From NCBI GenBank assembly GCA_938045585.1, contig CALIAU010000002.1, forward strand, positions 62,001-126,000: a DNA stretch of 64,000 nucleotides, read 5' to 3'. The position numbers and the translations under genes are program-made. This DNA is from an uncultured Saprospiraceae bacterium (GTDB taxonomy: Bacteria; Bacteroidota; Bacteroidia; Chitinophagales; Saprospiraceae). Below are positions 8,841-17,304 of the stretch, in pieces (position 1 is the first letter of the stretch; each line of letters opens with the position of its first letter). A model generated the notes under the pieces. It saw only the letters and a program-made list of their open reading frames with translations. It ran no database searches and was not told the DNA's origin.

Positions 8841-8848
8841 ATTTCCTT

Positions 8849-9235
8849 TTATAATTTACTTGCCACCAATGTATACTCGATATCTTCTGAAGGATATGAA
8901 ATAGTATAATCTAGCTGAATAGAGTTGTCTAAGAAAAACCCTTCCCCTTCAATGAACGCAGCGTTGCCTAAGGCCTGTTCTCTTATATCAATACGTTTTA
9001 AATCATCTTCTTCATTGTCAATATCAGCACTAATGGTTCCCCAATCAATACCATTAAATAAGGCATCAATAAAGATGTCATCATTCGCATCATAAGAAAT
9101 AGCCATGGTAAAGGATTCAGAAACTGCAACGACCTGTGCTTCATAGGTTCCTACTAAGGGGACTACATCTTCATCATATTCTTGGCAGGAAAAAAGACAT
9201 AGTACGAGTGGTAAAACTAAGTATAGTTTATTCAT
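8849..9235 (-). CDS. Small lipoprotein of unknown function
   Basis: 128 residues. Signal sequence MNKLYLVLPLVLCLFSC ends in a lipobox, with the acylated Cys at 17. The mature part is acidic and predicted to be all-beta (alternating hydrophobic strands such as TYEAQVVAV, FTMAISYDA, IQLDYTISY), resembling the small calycin-like lipoproteins often seen in Bacteroidota. No catalytic motif is visible. On the minus strand upstream, TATCTTAG near 9255-9262 is a one-mismatch -7 element. The gene stands alone, convergent with gmhA. Confidence 0.7.
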   Translation of the reverse strand: MNKLYLVLPLVLCLFSCQEYDEDVVPLVGTYEAQVVAVSESFTMAISYDANDDIFIDALFNGIDWGTISADIDNEEDDLKRIDIREQALGNAAFIEGEGFFLDNSIQLDYTISYPSEDIEYTLVASKL

Positions 9236-9453
9236 ATTGATTGCATTTAAAACTAAGATATAGGAAGCGTTTAAGAATAAAAACCCCTTTAAATTTCCTT
9301 TAAGAAGGATTAAGAGTATTTAACATTATAGCGGGCAATTTGTAGAATTTATTAAAATTGTTAAGAAATAATATCTTATTTTGCAGTGCTTTATATATTA
9401 TGTTTTATTTTAATATTTGTTTTCGAAATTAAATCTTAATACGATTAACAGGG

Positions 9454-10512
9454 TTGAGTAAGAGAAAATCACATATAAATCCTAATCTATCCAAGAATGT
9501 GCGCAAGCGATTGCAGGACACACATTCTACGGATGCCCTGCTGGAAGGTGTGCGTTCAAAAAACCGACAGATATTGGCGCAAGCAATAACCTTAGTTGAG
9601 AGCACACATGCAGATGATCGTCTGGCAGCAGATGCTCTACTTACTGCGATTGGTTCCAACAAAAATCCCCACTGTGGTAGAATAGTAATTACTGGTTCGC
9701 CTGGAGCAGGTAAAAGCACCTTGATTAATGCCTTAGGCAATGAGATTGTGAAAGCGGGTAAGTCTCTTGCAATCTTAGCGACAGATCCTAGTAGTGCCAT
9801 ATCCCAAGGGAGTATTTTAGGAGATAAGACACGTATGGCTGATATTGGTAAATCTGAGGCAGTCTTTATCCGCCCTACCCCTTCAGGAAATTATTTGGGA
9901 GGTATTAGCAAGAGCACTTTGGAAACTATGCAAATATGTGAGGCTGCACATTTTGATTTTATCATATTAGAAACTGTAGGCGTTGGACAATCAGAATATG
10001 AATCTTATAAATTATCTGATATCTTTTTGCTCTTACTAAATCCTGGAGCTGGCGATGAAATTCAGGGTATTAAAAGAGGTATAATGGAAATGGCAGATAT
10101 TGTGTGTATTAATAAATATGATACACAAACGAAGGAGCTAGCAGAGGCGACAGAGAAAAAATATAAGAATGCTATCAAGTTATTGCAAAATAATAGAGAA
10201 GACTGGGAAACAAAGGTGCTTAAGGTATCGTCTATAACACAGGTAGGCATTCCTGCGTTATGGAAATGCATTGATCAGTTTATTTCGTCGCGTATCGCAT
10301 CGGGTTTACTTGAGCAGCAGCGTGTTGCGAATAATTTATCCATACTACAGGAGAAGGCTGAGAACTATTTATTGAGTAAGCATTTAGCAAACACATCCAT
10401 ACAGACAATTATAGAACGTAACAGAGCATATATCGCCAATAATGAAACCACCCTGCTGAACGCATTGCTGGGTATGTATAGTGAACTAGATAAGATTTTT
10501 GAAGACAAGTGA
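9454..10512 (+). CDS. meaB: MeaB/ArgK-family P-loop GTPase
   Basis: 352 residues. The frame is closed by a stop at 9430 and offers no ATG before a late internal Met, so the TTG at 9454 is the best start (MSKRKSHINPNLS). Motifs: Walker A GSPGAGKSTL, ATDPSSAISQGSILGDKTRM (family signature), ETVGVGQSE (Walker B/switch) and NKYD (guanine specificity). MeaB-type GTPases chaperone methylmalonyl-CoA mutase, protecting its B12 cofactor and aiding cofactor exchange. The mutase genes are not in this window. The stop overlaps the start of the M23 peptidase gene by four bases (GTGA), indicating translational coupling with an unrelated function. Confidence 0.93.
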   Translation: MSKRKSHINPNLSKNVRKRLQDTHSTDALLEGVRSKNRQILAQAITLVESTHADDRLAADALLTAIGSNKNPHCGRIVITGSPGAGKSTLINALGNEIVKAGKSLAILATDPSSAISQGSILGDKTRMADIGKSEAVFIRPTPSGNYLGGISKSTLETMQICEAAHFDFIILETVGVGQSEYESYKLSDIFLLLLNPGAGDEIQGIKRGIMEMADIVCINKYDTQTKELAEATEKKYKNAIKLLQNNREDWETKVLKVSSITQVGIPALWKCIDQFISSRIASGLLEQQRVANNLSILQEKAENYLLSKHLANTSIQTIIERNRAYIANNETTLLNALLGMYSELDKIFEDK

Positions 10513-12206
10513 ATAAGTATATCCTTTTATATGTCCTTTGTTGTTACGCTGTAATTGCAAACGCACAAATTGATCCTGCGCAGACGCAGTTTATTTCCCC
10601 TATCCAACACGCGATAGCAATATCCGGAAGTTTTGGTGAATTACGTCCGAATCATTTCCACGCTGGAATAGATTTAAAATCTAGTAAGGGTGTTGATGGT
10701 GATATTGTCATGAGTGCAGAAGAAGGCCATGTTTCAAGAATAAAAATACAGGCAGCTGGTTACGGTAATGCTATATACATTGACCATCCAAATGGATATA
10801 CGACTGTGTATGCACACCTTGAAAAGTTCAATCCTGCGATAGACAGTTTTGTTCGGGCAAAGCAGTATGCCTTAAAGTCATTTTCTATTGATATCTATTT
10901 GGGACCTGGAGAGCTTACACTAGCCAAGGGTGAGACGATAGGATACATGGGAAATAGTGGAAGATCCTATGGTACACATTTGCACTTTGAAATCCGAGAA
11001 ACAGTCAGTGAACATGTCATGAATCCATTTTTGTTTGGAATCGTGCCCGAAGACACTAAAAGTCCACAATTAAAAAAGGTATTACTCTATAGTTTAGATA
11101 AGGATTTTATACCTACCAAGAACAAGGTGCTCACTGTAAAGAAGAGAAAATCTGGCTCTCTGTATTTGTCTAGCAAGCTTATTGAGATAGATGGATGGCG
11201 ATTGGGTCTAGCTATTGACAGTTATGATTGGATGGATGGTTCCTGGAATAAAAATGGCATCTACAAAAGCCAATTGTATGTGAATGACAGCTTACTCTTT
11301 AGTGTACAGTTTGATAAATTTTCCTTTGATCAATCGCGTTATGCCAATGCGTGTATCGATTATGAGCGGAAACAAACGAAGGGGGGTAATAGAGTTATGA
11401 AACTGTACCGGGATCCAGGAAATCACTTGGATATGTATAGCTCAAATATTCCATCAGGAGTAATTCCAATTTATGCAGACAAAACACAAAACATTCGAAT
11501 CACTTCCGTCGACTTTAATGGGAACACGACTGAAATTCAATTTGATGTTAAGCGAAAAACTGAAGTAAGTCCTATAGAATCCAAAGTATTTAACTACTAC
11601 TTTCATTATGATTCGACACATACTATTCAAGGGAATAACTTGAGAGTAGAGATTCCAGAAGGAAGTCTATATAGAAACACCTTGTTTCAGTATTCTCAAG
11701 ACGGATCAAGTTTTGATCTAGGAGAAAAGACAATACCTAGTCACAGATATTATACCATTGCATATGATCTGAGTGGTATGCCAGGCATACGATCAGATAA
11801 GGCCTGTCTGCTTTTTAAAAGTGGATCCAGGTACAAATCGTTTGGCGGTGCAGTAGAGAATAATGTTCTTACTGCGCGGGCAAATAGATTTGGGAGTTTT
11901 AAGATTGATATGGATACCATTCCGCCAAGCATTCGCAAGGTCTCTAAGAATAAAAAATATAGCCATGGCGATCTGATTGATTTTATTGTAAAGGATAATT
12001 ATGAAGTCCTTGGTTCTGCAAAAGAAATGCTGATCAATGTGTACATAGATTCCGAATGGAGTTTGCACATATTCGACCAAAAAAGCAATAAAATAAGAAT
12101 TCCTGTAGAGTCTCAACTTAGTCAGGGAGAGCACCACCTTTTGATTAGTTCAGAAGATAATAATGGTAATATTCAACGGTATTCTACCACGTTCTACGTC
12201 CGTTAG
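10509..12206 (+). CDS. M23-family metallopeptidase, secreted
   Basis: 565 residues from a GTG overlapping the meaB stop. The signal peptide MNKYILLYVLCCYAVIANAQ is followed by a LytM/M23 domain at about 25-180 with both zinc motifs: H-F-H-A-G-I-D (HxxxD) and H-L-H-F-E (HxH), plus the G-Y-M-G-N-S-G-R-S loop. The remaining ~380 residues are beta-rich and lack an obvious T9SS tail. M23 enzymes cut peptide crosslinks in peptidoglycan; with an intact zinc site this protein is likely an active periplasmic endopeptidase. M23 peptidases of this long form without coiled coils are common in Bacteroidota. Confidence 0.9.
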   Translation: MNKYILLYVLCCYAVIANAQIDPAQTQFISPIQHAIAISGSFGELRPNHFHAGIDLKSSKGVDGDIVMSAEEGHVSRIKIQAAGYGNAIYIDHPNGYTTVYAHLEKFNPAIDSFVRAKQYALKSFSIDIYLGPGELTLAKGETIGYMGNSGRSYGTHLHFEIRETVSEHVMNPFLFGIVPEDTKSPQLKKVLLYSLDKDFIPTKNKVLTVKKRKSGSLYLSSKLIEIDGWRLGLAIDSYDWMDGSWNKNGIYKSQLYVNDSLLFSVQFDKFSFDQSRYANACIDYERKQTKGGNRVMKLYRDPGNHLDMYSSNIPSGVIPIYADKTQNIRITSVDFNGNTTEIQFDVKRKTEVSPIESKVFNYYFHYDSTHTIQGNNLRVEIPEGSLYRNTLFQYSQDGSSFDLGEKTIPSHRYYTIAYDLSGMPGIRSDKACLLFKSGSRYKSFGGAVENNVLTARANRFGSFKIDMDTIPPSIRKVSKNKKYSHGDLIDFIVKDNYEVLGSAKEMLINVYIDSEWSLHIFDQKSNKIRIPVESQLSQGEHHLLISSEDNNGNIQRYSTTFYVR

Positions 12207-12283
12207 GGGTTTTGTTCAAGTTTTAACTGGTTTTCTTAAACAATTTCATGGGGATTGGGTTTAACAATCAAACGCACGATATT

Positions 12284-12757
12284 ATGATTATAGAGGTTGG
12301 CCAGAAGGTACCTACATTCGAGTTATTAGATCAAGATGAGAAACCTGTTACGGATGTTTCTTTACAAGGCAAGAGATATATTTTATTCTTTTACCCAAAG
12401 GATGATTCGCCGGGTTGTACCAAAGAGGCATGTAGTATCAGGGATAACTACAAAAAGATTCAAAAAGAGGGATTTGAAGTATATGGCATCAGTCCAGATA
12501 AAACAAGCAAGCATAGAAAGTTTATCGATAAGTATGAATTCCAATATGACTTACTTGCAGATCCAGAAAAGGAAACTATAAAGAAATTTGGATTATGGGG
12601 TCCAAAGAAATTTATGGGCAAAGAAATTACTGGAGTGTATAGAACTACCCTATTTGTTGATGAAGAGGGTCTTGTTACTCATATAATTGACAAGGTAAAA
12701 ACCAAAGAGCATGGGGAACAAATCCTGAGCGTTTTACAAGAAATGAAGGTAAGCTAA
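12284..12757 (+). CDS. bcp: Thioredoxin-dependent thiol peroxidase (peroxiredoxin, BCP type)
   Basis: 157 residues from the ATG at 12284; an in-frame ATG at 12248 would add twelve residues that do not resemble the family, so the shorter form is preferred. The motif FFYPKDDSPGCTKEAC carries the peroxidatic Cys (first C) and the BCP-type resolving Cys five residues later. It also has the GVYRTTLFVDEEG segment and the expected ~155-residue length. BCP reduces hydrogen peroxide and organic peroxides using thioredoxin in the cytoplasm. Its stop codon overlaps the stop of the convergent downstream gene (the shared bases CTAA at 12754-12757). Confidence 0.93.
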   Translation: MIIEVGQKVPTFELLDQDEKPVTDVSLQGKRYILFFYPKDDSPGCTKEACSIRDNYKKIQKEGFEVYGISPDKTSKHRKFIDKYEFQYDLLADPEKETIKKFGLWGPKKFMGKEITGVYRTTLFVDEEGLVTHIIDKVKTKEHGEQILSVLQEMKVS

Positions 12758-13299
12758 AACTTAGGAGAGCTATGTAAGATGGCAATAAATATCATTGCAA
12801 TTTTTATTTCAGTACCTATAGTTTCCTCTAGTCCATCATTTATGTTCCAATCTCTAGGATCTCCTTCCCAGTTGGTAAAGATGTCCATGAATCCATGTTG
12901 CTTGTGGTCAACGGACCATTCTTCATATACATTCTTATACTTTGAAGTGAGCCTTAATTTGTTGGAACCGTCACTGACTCTCCACTCAGAATAGTCTCGA
13001 GGGTATACAGTTTTTACATCTATAATCTCATTATTGATTCTTACTTCCCAATGATTAGGATTATTATCCCATTTCATTTTAATTGTTCCATAATAATCTC
13101 CTATGGCTACCTGCCATTCGCTCCAATCATTCTTAAGTTTCCACTTCATCTCTATGGTGCCTAACTGTTCTTCTTCAGAATAGATTTCCCACTCTGCAAA
13201 GCTGTCGTCGTAATAGGTATTAAAGGAGCTAAAAACTTCTTGTGCCCCCAGCGATACGTTTAGGCAAAAATTTATAAAGAAGAAATAAATAAGGCGCAT
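12754..13299 (-). CDS. Secreted Trp-repeat protein of unknown function
   Basis: 181 residues with a signal peptide (MRLIYFFFINFCLNVSLGAQ). The mature part has about six repeats of ~25 residues built around a Trp followed by a hydrophobic residue: AEWEI, SEWQV, NHWEV, SEWRV, EEWSV and RDWNI, with GTIEMKW and GTIKMKW as the closest paired units. This looks like a repetitive beta structure in which each repeat contributes similar strands. Trp is strongly enriched (about ten). I do not recognise the family. The final 20 residues are hydrophobic. Convergent, with overlapping stops, to bcp. Confidence 0.7.
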   Translation of the reverse strand: MRLIYFFFINFCLNVSLGAQEVFSSFNTYYDDSFAEWEIYSEEEQLGTIEMKWKLKNDWSEWQVAIGDYYGTIKMKWDNNPNHWEVRINNEIIDVKTVYPRDYSEWRVSDGSNKLRLTSKYKNVYEEWSVDHKQHGFMDIFTNWEGDPRDWNINDGLEETIGTEIKIAMIFIAILHSSPKF

Positions 13300-13347
13300 A
13301 GTATATATTAGACTTATATCTGTGCTGCTTTGTAACTTATAGTCTTG

Positions 13348-13719
13348 TTAAAAAGGCAGGTCGTCAAAATCATTTGCTGACATGTTGCTTCCACCTTGTT
13401 CAGATGTTGGAAAATCCGAAAATTCCTTTTCTGCTGGAGGTGGTGTTTCCGCAGTTGCAGCTTTTTCTACTTTCCAGGCATTCAGATTGGTAAAATACTT
13501 TTCATTCCATTCTCTTCCTCTAAGGTCGAAATACACTTTTATTTGTTCGCCTTCATTATACCCATTAATAAGATCACATCTATCTTGGGTCAATTGGAAT
13601 TTCACAAATTGGGGATATTGTCCTTCTGTTTTTATAACAAAATCGCGCGCTTGAAACTTTTCTGATTTACTTTCTGTGTCGAAAATTTTATGGACTGCTC
13701 CTTCTATCTCGAATGCCAT
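13348..13719 (-). CDS. DUF3127 OB-fold protein with SSB-like acidic tip
   Basis: 123 residues. Residues 1-85 match DUF3127 (FEIEGAVHKIFDTESKSEKF, REFVIKTEG-like strand RDFVIKTEGQYPQFVKFQLT, and the YFDLRGREWNEKYFTNLNAWKVE segment), a Bacteroidota family predicted to be an OB-fold. A low-complexity Pro/Glu/Ser linker follows and the protein ends in NDFDDLPF. That end closely resembles the C-terminal tip of single-strand DNA-binding protein (DDIPF in E. coli), which recruits replication and repair partners. A role as an SSB-like nucleic-acid binder is inferred. The gene stands alone, 48 bases from the Trp-repeat gene. Confidence 0.85.
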   Translation of the reverse strand: MAFEIEGAVHKIFDTESKSEKFQARDFVIKTEGQYPQFVKFQLTQDRCDLINGYNEGEQIKVYFDLRGREWNEKYFTNLNAWKVEKAATAETPPPAEKEFSDFPTSEQGGSNMSANDFDDLPF

Positions 13720-13861
13720 CTATTTATGTATTAAAAGGTTGATTTAATCTGCTTAGAAATTTTTGGAAGAACCCAATTACAAAACTTCAAAGCAAGTATT
13801 CTTAAGGCCGAAAGATAGGCAAAAAATAAAGTAGAATTATTCTTTAGCCTACTAAAAACAA

Positions 13862-14296
13862 TCAAATTGACAATTTTCCATTGATTTCATACAACTTAGT
13901 TGAGCCCAGTTTAGGAGCTATACTCTTAAATTGATTTAAGCTGTTCACCTCATCTATAGAAGTAAATATTTCGTACTCAGTTTCTGCGGACTGACGATAG
14001 CCATATTCATATACATGAAGTGCTTCTCCTTCCCTACTAAGACTTTTGGAGGTGATGTGCGAAAAAGAAAATTCTTTGGACTCCAGCATGTTCCTACTTA
14101 CCCGCGTAATCCCCATTTCAAGAAGCGTCCTCAAAATTCTTCTATTTTTCATTAAACACTTATTTGTACTTCTTATCCATTTAGATTCTAGTCGTACTTT
14201 TCTATTGTGATGTGTGCTCTTACAATCTAGGCAACAAAATTTCTTATCCGTTCTTCCAATAACTGGAGACTGACATTCCAAGCATTGTTTTTTCAT
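13862..14296 (-). CDS. Small protein with N-terminal zinc ribbon
   Basis: 144 residues. The first 30 residues hold two Cys pairs (CLECQSP at 5-8 and CCLDC at about 21-25) followed by K-S-T-H-H-N-R-K-V-R, a treble-clef/zinc-ribbon type site. After it comes a basic helical stretch (STNKCLMKNRRILRTLLEMG) and a C-terminal part without clear features. This resembles small zinc-ribbon proteins of Bacteroidota annotated as hypothetical. Nucleic-acid binding is possible given the basic charge, but unproven. Confidence 0.7.
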   Translation of the reverse strand: MKKQCLECQSPVIGRTDKKFCCLDCKSTHHNRKVRLESKWIRSTNKCLMKNRRILRTLLEMGITRVSRNMLESKEFSFSHITSKSLSREGEALHVYEYGYRQSAETEYEIFTSIDEVNSLNQFKSIAPKLGSTKLYEINGKLSI

Positions 14297-14342
14297 GGAA
14301 TAGTTTTAAGTGAATATTATCTTATCACTTATATATGTCTAA

Positions 14343-14945
14343 TTAAGCTTGAAGTAAACAATGCATTTTATTAAAAATTTCAATTCCTTGTTTTTTAGAA
14401 AGCTTCTTCTCTATGAAGCTAGTACCACTTACTAGCTTTACCCCTAACAAGGGAAAGGATTCAAATAGCTTGATCTTGGTTTTAATCTCTTTACGAGTAA
14501 AACTAAATCTACCAGAGCAATTTAAAAAGGAGGAATTCATAATCTTCAGGTTTTTCCCCACTCCAAAATCTAACAATAGATAGGATTTAGAGTCTACGCA
14601 CTCGATTTGTTCACCACAAACAAAGATGAATAAGGTTTCATCAGCTGTTTTAATCCCTTTAAAAGCTATATAATCTGGTTCATTAAAAGCTCCGATTGTT
14701 GTAAGCGATTTAGTTTCAAGGTTTTGATTTAGGTTTACCATAAGTTTTGTACAATCAAGATTTACATTTTTCACCTCTTTGACTTTTCGCTCTAGCCCAT
14801 CCTCTTTACTCATCTTAGTCTCTTCTTCATTTTCTTTATTTTCTTCTTCTAATGACTCACTTTGCTCCGTTCCTAATTCGGGCAAGGATTGTGCTGATAC
14901 AAAGTGTGGAGAAAAGAATACAGTGATAAGTAAGATCCGTATCAT
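14343..14945 (-). CDS. Secreted protein of unknown function
   Basis: 200 residues. The signal peptide MIRILLITVFFSPHFVSAQ is followed by an acidic, Glu-rich linker (about 24-50), then a beta-rich domain with three Cys (VCGEQIECVDS, NCSGRF) and a final Cys near the end. No family is recognised. It is 46 bases upstream (in transcript order) of the zinc-ribbon gene, which is on the same strand, so they may share a message, though their predicted cell locations differ. Confidence 0.6.
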   Translation of the reverse strand: MIRILLITVFFSPHFVSAQSLPELGTEQSESLEEENKENEEETKMSKEDGLERKVKEVKNVNLDCTKLMVNLNQNLETKSLTTIGAFNEPDYIAFKGIKTADETLFIFVCGEQIECVDSKSYLLLDFGVGKNLKIMNSSFLNCSGRFSFTRKEIKTKIKLFESFPLLGVKLVSGTSFIEKKLSKKQGIEIFNKMHCLLQA

Positions 14946-15081
14946 ACAGAAATCTAATAATAGGTTAAATTGTTTTTTAGTGTTATTATTAATTTACTAC
15001 ATTATACCTAGACATAGTTATTATTTAACAGACTTAACACTTTGTATAAAGTAGTATTTTACAAAGGCAAAAATTAGAGTT

Positions 15082-15633
15082 ATGAACCGATTTAGAAACT
15101 GCGTATTTGTATTTATTTTATCTGCAATGAGCTTAGCTATTATGGGGCAGGACGTCGATTCACAACGTTCTACGTATATACCCGGATCAGAGTGGTTTAC
15201 TGACTTTTTAATGGGTCCCTATTTATTTGTTGACCATATTCCCTATAGTTCTGTTATGATGTATGGAACCCGATTAGGAAAACGTCAAAACTATAAGTGG
15301 GGCTATGTATTAGAATATGTAGTTGGTCAACAGGAAGACGACGAAGGTAAATTGGGTTTAACACATCATGTAAGTTTACATGCGCTCTATTACATGAATT
15401 CTCCTGACAGTAAATTTCGTCCTTATTTATACGCAGGTGGTGGGTTTCTTGAATTCAAGTCATTTACGCGGGATGAATACAATATGGCCTATTACGGAGG
15501 CATGGGGATAGAAATTAGTATGCGTAAGCAGTTACACAGTTTTATAGAGCCTCGGTATCTAAATATTGCTCCATTTAGTTTTGAGGCACAAAATGAGATT
15601 GGTGTATTTGCTGGGGTGCGAATTTTGTATTAG
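15082..15633 (+). CDS. Outer-membrane beta-barrel-like protein
   Basis: 183 residues. A signal peptide (about 1-22, FILSAMSLAIMGQ) is followed by alternating strands with aromatic girdle residues (WGYVLEYVVGQ, VSLHALYYMN, FRPYLYAGGGFLEF, MAYYGGMGIEISM, IEPRYLNIAPF), ending in a C-terminal beta strand VFAGVRILY. This fits a small eight-strand porin-like barrel of the outer membrane (acyloxyacyl hydrolase/PagL-like or general OMP_b-brl). No catalytic His-Ser pair could be assigned with confidence. It stands alone upstream of tRNA-Leu, on the opposite strand. Confidence 0.75.
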   Translation: MNRFRNCVFVFILSAMSLAIMGQDVDSQRSTYIPGSEWFTDFLMGPYLFVDHIPYSSVMMYGTRLGKRQNYKWGYVLEYVVGQQEDDEGKLGLTHHVSLHALYYMNSPDSKFRPYLYAGGGFLEFKSFTRDEYNMAYYGGMGIEISMRKQLHSFIEPRYLNIAPFSFEAQNEIGVFAGVRILY

Positions 15634-15700
15634 TTCAATGACAGATGAATTTTAGTGAACGTAACATTCGTACAAGTCTGAAAGCTAGCAGCTTTTAAAA

Positions 15701-15733
15701 AAGTTAAGCCGAGTTAGATAACTCAGCTTAACT
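15701..15733 (-). terminator. Intrinsic terminator of tRNA-Leu
   Basis: On the minus strand AAGTTAAGC-T-GAGTT pairs with AACTC-G-GCTTAACTT, a 15-bp stem with one T-G wobble and a four-base loop, followed by six T. It starts 7 bases after the tRNA 3' end. On the plus strand the wobble would be a C-A mismatch, so the signal points to the minus strand. Confidence 0.85.
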
Positions 15734-15739
15734 TATAAG

Positions 15740-15823
15740 TACCGAAGGTGGGAATCGAACCCACACGACCGTAAAGCCACTGGATTTTGAATCCAGCGTG
15801 TCTACCAATTCCACCACTTCGGC
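15740..15823 (-). tRNA. tRNA-Leu (anticodon CAA)
   Basis: 84 bases on the minus strand. The acceptor arm GCCGAAG pairs with CTTCGGT (G1-T72 wobble) with discriminator A. The anticodon stem CTGGA/TCCAG encloses the loop TTCAAAA, giving anticodon CAA for UUG leucine codons. The variable arm is long, as in class II tRNAs, and the T arm GTGGG-TTCGATT-CCCAC is intact. CCA is not encoded. A -7 promoter element and an intrinsic terminator flank it, so it is a single-gene transcription unit. Confidence 0.96.
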
Positions 15824-15836
15824 ATAATGAGGATGG

Positions 15837-15844
15837 CAAAATTA
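15837..15844 (-). promoter_or_regulatory. -7 promoter element for tRNA-Leu
   Basis: TAATTTTG on the minus strand is an exact match to TAnnTTTG, 13 bases before the tRNA 5' end. No clear -33 element. Confidence 0.5.
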
Positions 15845-15966
15845 ATAATTATTACGTATTGATTCATCTTTTTTGAATTGTTATAGAATCTTTAAGTCTG
15901 CTTTTTATTCAGATAGTGTATTTGTATAGTTATATCTTTAAGCACGTTATAAACTAAGCATCTGAC

Positions 15967-16338
15967 ATGCAGACAAAAGGGTATTTTTCATATGTATTTA
16001 TTACAATTTGTCTATTTATAGGCGGGTGCACATATGACAATGAAATTGATTTATATGGTACAACTGAGTGTATAACTGAGCAAATGAGTTATCAGGATGA
16101 TATTCTTCCAATAATTTCAGAGAATTGCTACCAATGCCATAGTGCGGCCCAAAATTTTGGAAATGTAACAATTGAAGGCTTTGATGCGTTTACAGTGTAT
16201 GTGGACAATGGAAGTATCATTGGCTCAATAACACATGCGCCTGGTTTTTCTCCTATGCCAAAAAACAGGGCTAAGCTCATTGATTGTGAAATTGAAAAAG
16301 TGATGGCTTGGATAGAACAAGGAGCATTGAATAATTAA
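15967..16338 (+). CDS. Mono-haem c-type cytochrome lipoprotein
   Basis: 123 residues. The lipoprotein signal ends at Cys21 (FIGGC). A single haem-attachment motif C-Y-Q-C-H sits at 54-58, and Met97 in G-F-S-P-M-P-K is the likely distal haem ligand. This is a small periplasmic or outer-membrane-anchored electron carrier. It is a clear paralogue of the gene at 19709-20077: both share Y-D-N-E-x-D-L-Y-G, C-Y-Q-C-H, GNVT-EG and GFSPMPK. It opens a run of four genes with an OB-fold protein, YceI and a DUF5777 barrel, the next starting one base after its stop. It probably passes electrons to or from the di-haem peroxidase encoded downstream. Confidence 0.88.
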   Translation: MQTKGYFSYVFITICLFIGGCTYDNEIDLYGTTECITEQMSYQDDILPIISENCYQCHSAAQNFGNVTIEGFDAFTVYVDNGSIIGSITHAPGFSPMPKNRAKLIDCEIEKVMAWIEQGALNN

Positions 16339-16339
16339 T

Positions 16340-16741
16340 ATGAAGAAGATTGCTGGAATTATAGTAACTCTATTGGTATTAGGTGCAGCCTATGGCTTTT
16401 ATCTGTATAATAAACCCGTATCCAGTATAGAAAACCAAACAGCTTTTAAAGAGATAAGTGCAGATCAATTAGTTTCTGAATTTGACAATGACGAAACTAT
16501 GGCGAATAGTCTGTATCTAGACAAGGTGGTTATGGTAACAGGAGAGGTCGAAAAAGTTATTGTAAAAGAAAATACTACAAGTGTCTATTTAAGCACAAAT
16601 AATATGATGTCTTCGATTATTTGTGAGTTAGAGCCAGACCTTAAACAAAATTTAAAAAAAGGAGACAGGGTTAAAATAAAGGGCGTTTGCTCAGGTTTTT
16701 TGATGGACGTGGTTCTGGTACGATCCGTCATTGTAAAATAA
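16340..16741 (+). CDS. OB-fold protein of the tRNA_anti-like family, membrane anchored
   Basis: 133 residues. One N-terminal membrane segment (about 4-23, IAGIIVTLLVLGAAYGFYLY) anchors a domain with the OB-fold pattern of the tRNA_anti-like family: ISADQLVSEFDNDE, VVMVTGEVEKV, TSVYLSTN, KGDRVKIKGVCSGFLMDVVLV. The name reflects fold only; an extracytoplasmic role is expected here, since the domain follows the anchor and sits in a periplasmic redox gene set. It begins one base after the cytochrome stop and its own stop overlaps the YceI start by one base, which argues for tight co-translation. Confidence 0.8.
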   Translation: MKKIAGIIVTLLVLGAAYGFYLYNKPVSSIENQTAFKEISADQLVSEFDNDETMANSLYLDKVVMVTGEVEKVIVKENTTSVYLSTNNMMSSIICELEPDLKQNLKKGDRVKIKGVCSGFLMDVVLVRSVIVK

Positions 16742-17304
16742 TGAAAATGAAACAACAAATAATTAATACTCTTAGCATACTCTGCATCTTTAGCATGAGT
16801 TTAAATGCGCAGAAATACTTTACCAAAGAAGGTACAATTTCATTCTACTCTGAAACACCAGTGGAGAATATTGAAGCAACAAATTATAAAGCGGTATCCA
16901 TTTTTGATGTAGAGTCTGGTGCAATAGAATGGTCAGCTCTTATTAAGGCATTCAGCTTTGAAAAAGCACTTATGCAAGAGCATTTTAATGAAAACTACAT
17001 GGAAAGCTCTAAATACCCAAAGGCAAAGTTTAAAGGAGTCATCCAAAATATAGCAGATGTAGATTTCACCAAGGATGGAACGTATGCACTCAAAGTAAGT
17101 GGTAGTTTAGAAATACACGGTGTTAGCCAAAACATTGAAAATGAAGCCACCTTTGTTATATTTGAGGGTGCTATCCGAGGTGTATCCAACATTCAGGTCA
17201 AAGTGAGAGATTACGACATTGATATTCCCTCAGTGGTAGCAGATAAAATTGCAGAAACAGTGGACATTAAGATCACTGCAGATTACCAAGAGTTTAAAAA
17301 ATGA
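16741..17304 (+). CDS. YceI-family periplasmic protein
   Basis: 187 residues from the ATG at 16741, which overlaps the previous stop by one base; a TTG-initiated form from 16687 would lie inside the previous gene and lack a signal. The signal peptide ends near LNA-Q. The mature domain fits the YceI lipocalin-like barrel: FTKEGTISFYSETP, FENALMQEHFNENYMESSKYPKAKFKG (here FEKALMQ...), LEIHGVSQNIE, and DYDIDIPSVVADKIAETVDI. YceI proteins bind isoprenoid lipids such as polyprenyl quinone analogues in a hydrophobic pocket. Its place between haem proteins suggests a lipid-soluble electron carrier as ligand; that link is inference. The stop overlaps the DUF5777 start by four bases. Confidence 0.9.
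   Translation: MKMKQQIINTLSILCIFSMSLNAQKYFTKEGTISFYSETPVENIEATNYKAVSIFDVESGAIEWSALIKAFSFEKALMQEHFNENYMESSKYPKAKFKGVIQNIADVDFTKDGTYALKVSGSLEIHGVSQNIENEATFVIFEGAIRGVSNIQVKVRDYDIDIPSVVADKIAETVDIKITADYQEFKK

Noticed and set aside
12336-12581. Plus-strand frame of 81 residues within bcp
   Set aside because: Lies inside the bcp frame in another phase; a shadow ORF.
16687-16741. Extended start for the YceI gene (TTG at 16687)
   Set aside because: It would read into the OB-fold gene and lose the signal peptide; the ATG at 16741 fits.
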